From: Candidatus Poribacteria bacterium
GTDB taxonomy: Bacteria; Poribacteria; WGA-4E; WGA-3G
NCBI GenBank assembly: GCA_022825665.1
Contig: JAJDWI010000138.1
Coordinates: forward strand, 1 to 33,648
Length of the DNA stretch: 33,648 nt
Direction: 5' to 3'
Shown here: positions 16,358 to 23,250 of the stretch, one piece after another
Position numbering within the stretch: position 1 is the first letter of the stretch
Layout of the letters: the number at the start of each line of letters is the position of its first letter
The notes under the pieces: generated by a model
What the model saw: only the letters and a program-made list of their open reading frames with translations
Database searches by the model: none
Told to the model about the DNA's origin: nothing
Translations under genes and position numbers: made by a program

Positions 16358-19300
16358 TTATTTATTCAGTTTTTTCCATTCTTTTTCAAGATTGCATTTA
16401 GATTTTTTCCCACCGTGGATACTTGGTTCGGCACATAACAGTTCGCGGAGACGGTGTATAGCGTTGTGTGCATCTTCGGTTGTTATATCTAATACCTCAT
16501 TTAGCAAACGACGATCCAGTTCGTGACGTACTGGATCGTTATCTGACTCATTAAATGGTAACATCCGCTGATGTTTCAAATCGTGGAAAATCTGTTCTGC
16601 GTTTGCCAAGGCTTTATCAGATAAGCACCGCACATCCAGTGTAGGCATTTGGAGTAAAGATGTTCTTGAATTTGCCCCTCTGCCCGGTTGTTGTTTTCCA
16701 CTATGTGCCCAATGTAGCATGAGTCCTAAAGTAGTATTTCCCCAGAGCGTCCAGACGTAATCGAAAATAGGTTTTTCAAAAACAAGGTTTGGAATTGAAC
16801 TTATTCCAAGAACAGATTCTTCAGTAAATAGAACACTGATGGAATTAGCATTGAATCTATGCATCAAGTTAAAATGTACACGTCCACTACGTGCAAGAAT
16901 CATCTGTGCTTTTTCATGTCGATTGGGACGAGGAATGAGATGACAATCGGGTTGTACAACCATAGTCCTTTGTGCTGGTGCGTTTAGATGCCATAACCCA
17001 GGATAGAGATCAGTATCCGTATAACTCTCTTCTATATCAAATGCCCCTCGTTTTCCTTTCTCAAAAATATCACGATGGCTTGCACTAATTTTTGCAATAT
17101 CGTTAACTAAACAGATAGGAATTTCAATAGGAGCTGCTTGTGTTGGTAGCCACATCTCTCCGTTAGCTAAACGGTGTGCGGACTGGATTAAAGCCATCTC
17201 CTTAATCCGAACTGAATCCCACGTGCTGTCTATCTGTAGGGGACAGTTGAGTGCATGTCCAAAAATGTCATCGCCAACCTTGATGGGTTCACCACCACTT
17301 GGGGCATCTTCAAGTTGTCGTAAGTTATCAATCTTGTATGTAAACTTGGCTATTTCAAACGCTTCTAAAACACTCCTTGGTCGATGACTCAGAGATATGA
17401 ACGTGCCTCGCCCTGTATTATCATTTTCTTTTCCCTTGGATGCTATTACCATGCACTCTGCCATATTGGTATCCGCGGAGAACGCGCAGTCTTCAGCCTT
17501 GGCATCCGCTATGGTAATCACAACAACGTCGTGGTATTCAGTCGCCCACATGTTTCGGACTTTCTGCCAGTCTGAGACGGCGAGACATGTAATAGGCAAA
17601 ATGAATCCCATTCTACTCTTCCCGTTTTCCTTTAACATTTTATCTGCGAGGTCAACAAAATCAGAAGCGAGTCCAGCGTTTCCGTTTCCGACTCGCCACT
17701 TTTTTCGTTTGCGTGCTTTCCGCATCGCTTGTTCTTCCAATTTGCCCCTGCTGCTTCCTTTGAATACGGCTTTAGGTGTACCACTGCTTGCATCGGAATC
17801 TGGTCTGGTAAACGGTGGATTTAAGACGACAATATCAAATTCTTTATGGTGAAATTCCTTTTGTGGAATTACTGTCGCGTCGTCATCTCCACCGACTTGT
17901 TGGAATTCTGTACCCATCATTGGAAGGGGAAACTTTCCTTCAGGACCATCATACAGATCAAGCGAACCAAGGGCATAGCTACTATCTGTTTGTCTACCGT
18001 AAGGCATTGTATAGATTCGGGTATTCCCGATTTTCAAGTCTGGATAGGTGCTTGTTAACAACGATGCAGTCAAGTGGCTTGCATTCGGCATAATGTCACA
18101 TCCAACAAGATTATTTTCTATCATCTTAGTGTGAATAGGGCTGCCCTTGTTGTCTGTTTGTTCATATAGTTCAATGATACGTTGGTATACACCGTTGAGA
18201 AGCGAACCTGTTCCACATGCAAAATCAGCGACCTTTAATTCGCTTACATTTTCTTGGGTTTTTGGCAGAACTAATGCAGACAACAAGGAAACGGATTCAA
18301 GACGTGTGTAGTTTGCTTTAATATATTTTCTGTCAACAATGAGACGTTGAAATACAGTACCAGCGAGTTCGTGTACCTGTGTGAGTCGTTGGTCAACGAG
18401 TTCCCTGGCTGCTTTACAGAGAATTGCCAGGACCCTATCAATTAGTTCGTCGTCAGTTGCAATTGCCTCAATAAGTCTTTTTGCAACATAGAAAATTGGA
18501 CGATAATTTACCTTGAGAATAATGTTCCATCCTGCAATCACTTGATCATAGCGTAGACGTTTGGAGTTGTCGGATAACATCCGTTTGAGGGAAAGTACTT
18601 TCTTCATTTCAGATTTACCTGCAAGTGCGCTCTGAAAAACAAATGCGTTGGTGATAATAAGCATTGCCATTCGTGAAGTTTGTTCACCAATTTTTTGAAA
18701 GAGGATCCCTTCGATTTCCGTTCCGATACCTGGTCGAATTGAAATTGCAGCTTCAAGTTGTTTTGCGGCAATTTCTATCCGTGCTTCTAATAGGTCAGCG
18801 GCAGCATTGATTTTAGATATTGGCGTTGCCCCGACGCGAATAGCGGTTGCTATATCAGCTACACTGCCATTTAACCAACCACTTTTTGGGAAACTATCAA
18901 ATTCTGGTTCACTCTCAAGTTCAGTTTCTTCTGCTTCATTGATAAATAGGTCCCAATCAGGGTGCGGTTCAATTTCTGTTTCCGGTTTGTTGATAAGCAT
19001 ATAAGCGATGTCTTCTGCATTTCGCATTTCAATGTCAATGTTCTCTTGTGGCATCGTTTTGAATCGCGCAGGCATGCGGATGCGTAGGACATTCTCAACG
19101 GTATTGTAAGTGAGTCCTGAGAAAAGGTTGGGATTAAGTTCACTTCCGATATGTGCCTTTGCTTGTGTAATGCCCGAAAAGTTCGGTGTTTTACCGTCTA
19201 TTTTTACCTCAATGACAATTGGGTTTCGTCCCGTCTCGGTAACAATCACATCAGGTTTTGTTGACGCATTTAGGAATGGTTTTGTAATTTGTTCATTGAC

Positions 19301-19372
19301 AGTCCAAGCATCCCGCATGTTACGTAGGACATTTACAAAGGCACTGGTGATGGTGTTTTCACTGTTTGGCAT
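16358..19372 (-). CDS. Single-chain restriction nuclease/N6-adenine methyltransferase (type IIG-like)
   Basis: This is a 1004-residue protein. Near the N-terminus, P-D41 followed by E55-V-K57 forms a PD-(D/E)xK nuclease signature (EVK in PIVIEVKI). A helical connector spans about 160-360. The methyltransferase core has motif I DFACGTGSLLNG (383-394) and motif IV N518-P-P-F, the gamma-type order of adenine-N6 enzymes. The remaining 340 residues or so are probably target recognition. This order (nuclease, linker, methylase, recognition) is that of type IIG/IIL enzymes such as MmeI, which cut and modify with one chain. A standalone modification enzyme with a decayed nuclease is possible. The recognition site is unknown. 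Confidence 0.83.
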   Translation of the reverse strand: MPNSENTITSAFVNVLRNMRDAWTVNEQITKPFLNASTKPDVIVTETGRNPIVIEVKIDGKTPNFSGITQAKAHIGSELNPNLFSGLTYNTVENVLRIRMPARFKTMPQENIDIEMRNAEDIAYMLINKPETEIEPHPDWDLFINEAEETELESEPEFDSFPKSGWLNGSVADIATAIRVGATPISKINAAADLLEARIEIAAKQLEAAISIRPGIGTEIEGILFQKIGEQTSRMAMLIITNAFVFQSALAGKSEMKKVLSLKRMLSDNSKRLRYDQVIAGWNIILKVNYRPIFYVAKRLIEAIATDDELIDRVLAILCKAARELVDQRLTQVHELAGTVFQRLIVDRKYIKANYTRLESVSLLSALVLPKTQENVSELKVADFACGTGSLLNGVYQRIIELYEQTDNKGSPIHTKMIENNLVGCDIMPNASHLTASLLTSTYPDLKIGNTRIYTMPYGRQTDSSYALGSLDLYDGPEGKFPLPMMGTEFQQVGGDDDATVIPQKEFHHKEFDIVVLNPPFTRPDSDASSGTPKAVFKGSSRGKLEEQAMRKARKRKKWRVGNGNAGLASDFVDLADKMLKENGKSRMGFILPITCLAVSDWQKVRNMWATEYHDVVVITIADAKAEDCAFSADTNMAECMVIASKGKENDNTGRGTFISLSHRPRSVLEAFEIAKFTYKIDNLRQLEDAPSGGEPIKVGDDIFGHALNCPLQIDSTWDSVRIKEMALIQSAHRLANGEMWLPTQAAPIEIPICLVNDIAKISASHRDIFEKGKRGAFDIEESYTDTDLYPGLWHLNAPAQRTMVVQPDCHLIPRPNRHEKAQMILARSGRVHFNLMHRFNANSISVLFTEESVLGISSIPNLVFEKPIFDYVWTLWGNTTLGLMLHWAHSGKQQPGRGANSRTSLLQMPTLDVRCLSDKALANAEQIFHDLKHQRMLPFNESDNDPVRHELDRRLLNEVLDITTEDAHNAIHRLRELLCAEPSIHGGKKSKCNLEKEWKKLNK

Positions 19373-19408
19373 TACTATTTAGACCATATTAATAAAGAGT
19401 TTGACAAT

Positions 19409-20251
19409 CTACTCAAATAAGGATGCATCTGGATGACCGCGATAGAGAACTACGCTATATCGCAACGTCAAGGATGCGTCGGGTGAGAGATGGAAAGGTT
19501 CATAATAGACGGGTGAGGGATGGATTAAGCAGTAGTTTTGTCGGTTGCGTACCCACCACGTTGTTGGATGACGGGGATTGTCTGGGTGGTCAATGATTGC
19601 AACTCCGTAGGTTTCATTGTCAGTTGGGTGTTTGGAAGTGAAACTACACCATTTGCTCTGTTTACCGAAGATGTCCGTTGGTTCGGTGCGTCCATCGGCA
19701 TCTAAAAGGTTGCCGGGTGTGATGATGTTGTCAAATCGAATTGCCATGCCGCTGTAGTATCTTCCATCTGCACCGGGTTCACCTCGTCTCAAGTCAAGTA
19801 CAACCTCACGTTGGTTTGGACGAAGTGTCAATCCTACAGAAATTTGCATAGAATCATCAGATGGTGCATGAACGGTTGTTTTTCGTGTCTCATTTAGATG
19901 TGTTCTACCTTGCCAATCAATCCAGGCGTTTTCTGTTAGTAAACTCGCGCTGTTTGTGGTGGTATTCAGTGAAACAATCCGTTGATGAACAATCTTGCCA
20001 AAGCCAGTGGGATCAGCATCCTTTGCGGGTTGTTCCCAGAAATTGACATCGTTGACCTTTTTCCACGCAACCCATAGTCCTTGATGGTGGACATGATCTC
20101 CAGGTTCGTTCATGGTAAGTGAAGGTGCACCGGGTAGATTCAATGGATGGCAAAAGGGACGATTGCCATCTTCAGGATAATGGTAACCTAAAACTTGTTC
20201 GTCGTTCCAAGCGATAGTTAGACTGTGTTGTGTTTTTGATAATGAGAACAT
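19409..20251 (-). CDS. PmoA family protein (DUF6807)
   Basis: This 280-residue protein matches the PmoA/DUF6807 family. The signature is HPLNLPGAPSLTMNEPGDHV followed by HHQGLWVAW (about 36-64). Later parts include RTHLNETRKTTVH, a Gly-rich GEPGADGRYYSGMAIRF and SKWCSFTSKHPTDNETYGVA. Despite the name, these proteins are not methane monooxygenase subunits. They are beta-rich and occur in sugar-degradation clusters of planctomycete-like bacteria, with no proven reaction. It lies 44 nt past the RelE-type toxin gene and 36 nt before the nuclease-methylase gene. Confidence 0.8.
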   Translation of the reverse strand: MFSLSKTQHSLTIAWNDEQVLGYHYPEDGNRPFCHPLNLPGAPSLTMNEPGDHVHHQGLWVAWKKVNDVNFWEQPAKDADPTGFGKIVHQRIVSLNTTTNSASLLTENAWIDWQGRTHLNETRKTTVHAPSDDSMQISVGLTLRPNQREVVLDLRRGEPGADGRYYSGMAIRFDNIITPGNLLDADGRTEPTDIFGKQSKWCSFTSKHPTDNETYGVAIIDHPDNPRHPTTWWVRNRQNYCLIHPSPVYYEPFHLSPDASLTLRYSVVLYRGHPDASLFE

Positions 20252-20295
20252 ATTTTATCAATTAAGTGGTACTTCTACTAAACTGGATCACAGTA

Positions 20296-20559
20296 TCATG
20301 AAAAAAACCGTGTATATTCATCGTGATTTCCTATCCAGAACCATGTAACTGTATCTTTCTCTAAAGTGCCAACAGCACGGTAACCTTGTGTGATACGTAC
20401 AGACCAAATATTTTCTTTATTATTAATACACTTGAAACGCAAAGAATTATGAAAGGGATTAGACATCCATAATCTATAAGCTTTTTTTACTTGATTTTTT
20501 AGTGTGTTATCAAGATTCTGATAAGCTGTCCAAAAAGATGGTAATGTCGCAGATTTCAT
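20296..20559 (-). CDS. RelE/ParE-type toxin
   Basis: This is an 87-residue protein with the compact RelE-like pattern: an N-terminal helix pair (FWTAYQNLDNTLKNQVKKAY) and then the beta-sheet segments WSVRITQGYRAVGTL and WFWIGNHDEYTRFF. RelE-family toxins cleave mRNA, usually at the ribosome; ParE relatives poison gyrase. RITQGYRAVG and the terminal HDEYTRF resemble the RNase-type members. Its ATG overlaps the antitoxin stop (ATGA), as expected for a coupled antitoxin-toxin pair. Confidence 0.8.
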   Translation of the reverse strand: MKSATLPSFWTAYQNLDNTLKNQVKKAYRLWMSNPFHNSLRFKCINNKENIWSVRITQGYRAVGTLEKDTVTWFWIGNHDEYTRFFS

Positions 20560-20786
20560 AACCGATCCAAATCCATTGGTTCAGCTTTACCTTCTGCAAT
20601 CTCCTGTTTTGCGCGGCGGGCAGCTTTAACAAGTTGGTCCTGCGTATTGTTAAAAGTATTTTCCCATCGGAGTTCATCTTGTTGCTCAGCAATATACTCA
20701 CGCAGATGTTCAACAATCTGATTCTGTAATGTTTCTGGTAGTGTTTCCATCATCTGAGCAATCGTGGTAATAGCATTAGAAGCCAT
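20556..20786 (-). CDS. Antitoxin partner of the RelE-type toxin
   Basis: This is a 76-residue acidic helical protein (ETLPETLQNQIVEHLREYI) ending in the short motif EPMDLDRL common to small antitoxins of this kind. Its stop overlaps the toxin start by 4 nt. GGGAGG sits before the ATG. Antitoxins of this class neutralise the toxin through the C-terminal tail. No classical DNA-binding domain is obvious, so autoregulation is uncertain. It begins 17 nt after the sugar isomerase stop, so it may also be read from that operon. Confidence 0.72.
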   Translation of the reverse strand: MASNAITTIAQMMETLPETLQNQIVEHLREYIAEQQDELRWENTFNNTQDQLVKAARRAKQEIAEGKAEPMDLDRL

Positions 20787-20803
20787 TATAAAATCCTCCC
20801 AAT

Positions 20804-21628
20804 TTAATTGAGATAAGGGTTCACGACTTCGCGTTCAATAGTCAAACCTTCCCATTCGTCATCACCAGGTCCGTCGTAGATGAGGGTATGCGGACCAGCA
20901 AAGCCGGCTTCCTGTGTAAGATCAAGGCATTGGATGTAATCGTCTTTGTCAATTTCACGTGGGGCAGCAAAATGTGCTTTGGTATGACACGATTCTGCCC
21001 GCGGTGCAATTGCTGCAAGGTCTGTATATTTTGCATCACCACGCCAGTTGCCAAAGTCAAGGCATAACCCAACTTTACCATCCAAATTGTCTAAAATAGT
21101 GTTGACATTTTCTGGTGTTGAAAAAATAGAGAACCAGTTTTCAGTCATCAAACGTATACCAGCAGCATTAGCACGTTCGGTTAGTCGAGAGAGTGCATTT
21201 TGACTTTGTGCTAAGGTTTCTTCGGACGGTTCTGCTTTACCACCAATGACACGCGCACATTCCGCACCAAGCTCACCAGCAATGTCAATCCACTTTTCAA
21301 TCCATGCGATGTCACGTTCTGCATTATCGGGATGTGTGATGTCACCATCGTCTATTAGTAAGGAGAAAAGTTCAAGATCAGCATCTTGGAGTGCTGCGCG
21401 GAGTTCATATAGATATGTTTTTTCAACTGAGGGAAGATGGAAATGACAGAGTTCAACTGTATTTATACCGAATTCTGCAATACGAGATGGTAAATCCAGC
21501 AGTGGAATAGGTCCGTTGTTGTGGGTTTCAGTAGGTATTTGCATGTCGTGTGCGGGTCCCGTAAATCCAGGTTTTCCGAGTTGCCGATGCAAACTCCACG
21601 TTGAAACTGATAATCGGGGTGATGACAT
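20804..21628 (-). CDS. Sugar phosphate isomerase/epimerase family TIM barrel
   Basis: This is a 274-residue protein of the xylose-isomerase-like TIM-barrel family. Markers are SVSTWSLHRQLG at the start, FGINTVELCHFHLP, ECARVIGGKAEP, LMTENWFSIF (metal Glu), GLCLDFGNWRGD (metal Asp) and SCHTKAHFA (His). These metal-dependent enzymes interconvert sugar or cyclitol isomers; the substrate is unassigned. It is distinct in sequence from the barrel protein at 7843-8607. It lies 40 nt after the alpha/beta hydrolase gene, on the same strand. Confidence 0.85.
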   Translation of the reverse strand: MSSPRLSVSTWSLHRQLGKPGFTGPAHDMQIPTETHNNGPIPLLDLPSRIAEFGINTVELCHFHLPSVEKTYLYELRAALQDADLELFSLLIDDGDITHPDNAERDIAWIEKWIDIAGELGAECARVIGGKAEPSEETLAQSQNALSRLTERANAAGIRLMTENWFSIFSTPENVNTILDNLDGKVGLCLDFGNWRGDAKYTDLAAIAPRAESCHTKAHFAAPREIDKDDYIQCLDLTQEAGFAGPHTLIYDGPGDDEWEGLTIEREVVNPYLN

Positions 21629-21668
21629 AATTTGACTTCTCCGATGTATTCGTTTTTAAGAAATGTAG

Positions 21669-22385
21669 TTACAATTTTTGGCTAACCCACGCGACAACTT
21701 TTTCAACCATGATAGGAGTGCCATCATCGGAAAAAACGTGGTCTACGCCGGGAAGTTCAAGGAGTTCTGTTGATTCGTTTGCGAAATTTAATATATCAAT
21801 GCTATCTTGAATTGGAACAATATCGTCCTCTGAACCGTGAACTAAAAGCCAAGGAACAGCAAATTTACTTGCGATTTTTGCAACACTATCAATCGTTGCC
21901 ACATCATCCATATATTTTTGTGAAAGCGGACAATCCGGTTCATCCCACATAAAACCCTTGTCAGGTATTACACCACCAAATTCACGGTCAGCGAATGCTT
22001 TTGTATGGACCATACCAGCAAGTGAAACAAGGACTTCAATACGTTCATCAGAAGCAGCACGTAGCACCCCGACTGTGCCACCCATGCTATGTCCAACATA
22101 ACAGATCTTATATTTGCTAAGGACATCAATGACACTGCCGAGGTCTGCAACCTCTTTTGTAATCGTGGAATCTGTAAATGCACCTTCTGATTCGCCATTA
22201 CCGGAAAATGAAAAGCGGAGTGCGGAAATACCAGCATCGGCAAGACCATCTGCTAAAGCGATTAGGGCAGGTCTATCTTTATTACCAGTGACACCGTGCC
22301 CAATTACTACAATTCTGTCGCCTTTACCTTCGTGGTATGTATAATCAAGACGTTCGCCTTGTTCGTTTCTAATTTCTCCAAACAT
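21669..22385 (-). CDS. Alpha/beta hydrolase (esterase-like)
   Basis: This is a 238-residue protein with the full alpha/beta hydrolase plan: oxyanion region VIGHGVTGNKDRP, nucleophile elbow GHS100MGG, acid in HGSEDDIV, and catalytic His in LPGVDHVF near the C-terminus. RFSFSGNGESEG is typical of the serine-aminopeptidase-like/esterase subgroup. No signal peptide is seen, so it is cytoplasmic. It most likely cleaves an ester or amide; the substrate is unknown. It sits between the PIN-toxin gene and the sugar isomerase gene on the same strand. Confidence 0.86.
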   Translation of the reverse strand: MFGEIRNEQGERLDYTYHEGKGDRIVVIGHGVTGNKDRPALIALADGLADAGISALRFSFSGNGESEGAFTDSTITKEVADLGSVIDVLSKYKICYVGHSMGGTVGVLRAASDERIEVLVSLAGMVHTKAFADREFGGVIPDKGFMWDEPDCPLSQKYMDDVATIDSVAKIASKFAVPWLLVHGSEDDIVPIQDSIDILNFANESTELLELPGVDHVFSDDGTPIMVEKVVAWVSQKL

Positions 22386-22423
22386 AATTTCTCTGAATTC
22401 CTATAGATATATAAGTATCGGAT

Positions 22424-22687
22424 TTACAACGATTGATCAGGATCTTTACCTTCCTGTTTTCTTTTAATAGCAAGTTCTTTGTACATTTTTTTAATATTCT
22501 TTTCAAAGTCAGGCGGTGGAGGCGGAGCGGGTCGATATTTTTTACCACGTGCTTTTTCCTGTTTTTCAATTTCCATTAGATAGGCAGAGAGTTCCTCCAT
22601 TGAGTTGAATTGTGCATTGAATTCTTCTTTCATTCGATAGCATTCTTCAAGTATTGGATCTGTTTTTGTATCGAGTTTTTCTTTCAT
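22424..22687 (-). CDS. Nested antitoxin-like ORF with internal start
   Basis: An ATG at 22687, in frame within the PIN gene, is preceded by GAGGAG (22694-22699) at a spacing of 6 nt, better than the start of the larger frame. It would give an 87-residue protein opening MKEKLDTKTDPILEECYRM. Making extra free antitoxin from an internal start would fit toxin-antitoxin logic. Whether it is really made is inference. Confidence 0.55.
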   Translation of the reverse strand: MKEKLDTKTDPILEECYRMKEEFNAQFNSMEELSAYLMEIEKQEKARGKKYRPAPPPPPDFEKNIKKMYKELAIKRKQEGKDPDQSL

Positions 22688-23182
22688 TTGTATCTCCTCA
22701 ATTAAGTCTAAAGGTGTACAAAGATTCACTGGTGTATAACCTGCGCTACGACAAACTCTATAAATATGTTGTTGCTTTAATTCATTGACAATATGTTTAA
22801 AGTTCCATGATATTAGATAGTCGAGATTATGAACCGTTGCAATAGATATATGTTGTGCATCTGACCGAGATTTCGGTGGTACAGCACCTGAATCTATCAG
22901 GAGTTGAGCGAGTTTATCTATTGCTTGGGATGTTTCCAATGTCGTTAAGTATTCAACAGTTTTAAGTCTTTTCTGAGCTTCAATTACATCCCCTTGTTTA
23001 ATTTCATTAACAACCGATTCAGAAACAATAAACTCAAAACTGTCAAAATACTGATCCCATAACCTACGAGTCGCTTCTTGTCGAGAAAATATAAAACTAT
23101 CACGGCTCGGAAGCGAAGTTAAATAACTGATTACTGATGTTTCAACATAGACTGTAGGCTTAATTAACGCGTATTCTATCAT
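22424..23182 (-). CDS. PIN-domain toxin read through in frame into a probable antitoxin
   Basis: This is a 252-residue open frame. Residues 9-165 are a PIN-type RNase of the VapC-like kind: VYVE14TSVISYL, VSESVVNE60I, the acidic RSD108AQHISIATVHNLD and the closing NLCTPLDLIEEI, where related toxins normally end. Residues 166-252 (MKEKLDTKTDPILEECYRM, then a Lys/Glu-rich stretch with PAPPPPPDF) resemble the small antitoxins usually encoded beside such toxins. No stop separates the two parts. An internal ATG at codon 166 has a strong ribosome binding site. Possible readings are a true fusion, or loss of the toxin stop with separate antitoxin translation. Confidence 0.78.
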   Translation of the reverse strand: MIEYALIKPTVYVETSVISYLTSLPSRDSFIFSRQEATRRLWDQYFDSFEFIVSESVVNEIKQGDVIEAQKRLKTVEYLTTLETSQAIDKLAQLLIDSGAVPPKSRSDAQHISIATVHNLDYLISWNFKHIVNELKQQHIYRVCRSAGYTPVNLCTPLDLIEEIQMKEKLDTKTDPILEECYRMKEEFNAQFNSMEELSAYLMEIEKQEKARGKKYRPAPPPPPDFEKNIKKMYKELAIKRKQEGKDPDQSL

Positions 23183-23199
23183 GATCTATATCTGAGTAA

Positions 23200-23244
23200 A
23201 ATAACGGTCTTGCAAGGTTTGAATACATTGCAAGAACCGTTATT
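23200..23244 (-). terminator. Terminator-like hairpin after the molybdenum hydroxylase operon
   Basis: AATAACGGT and ACCGTTATT form a 9-bp outer stem. An inner TTGCAA/TTGCAA stem continues beyond a small internal loop. On the minus strand it starts 6 nt after the large-subunit stop and runs into TTATTTTA. It separates the operon from the PIN gene, whose start lies 18 nt further on. Confidence 0.7.
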
Positions 23245-23250
23245 AGAAAA

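Noticed and set aside
19409-20251. Methane oxygenase subunit
   Set aside because: The family name PmoA is historical; the sequence is a soluble DUF6807 protein, not the membrane copper monooxygenase.
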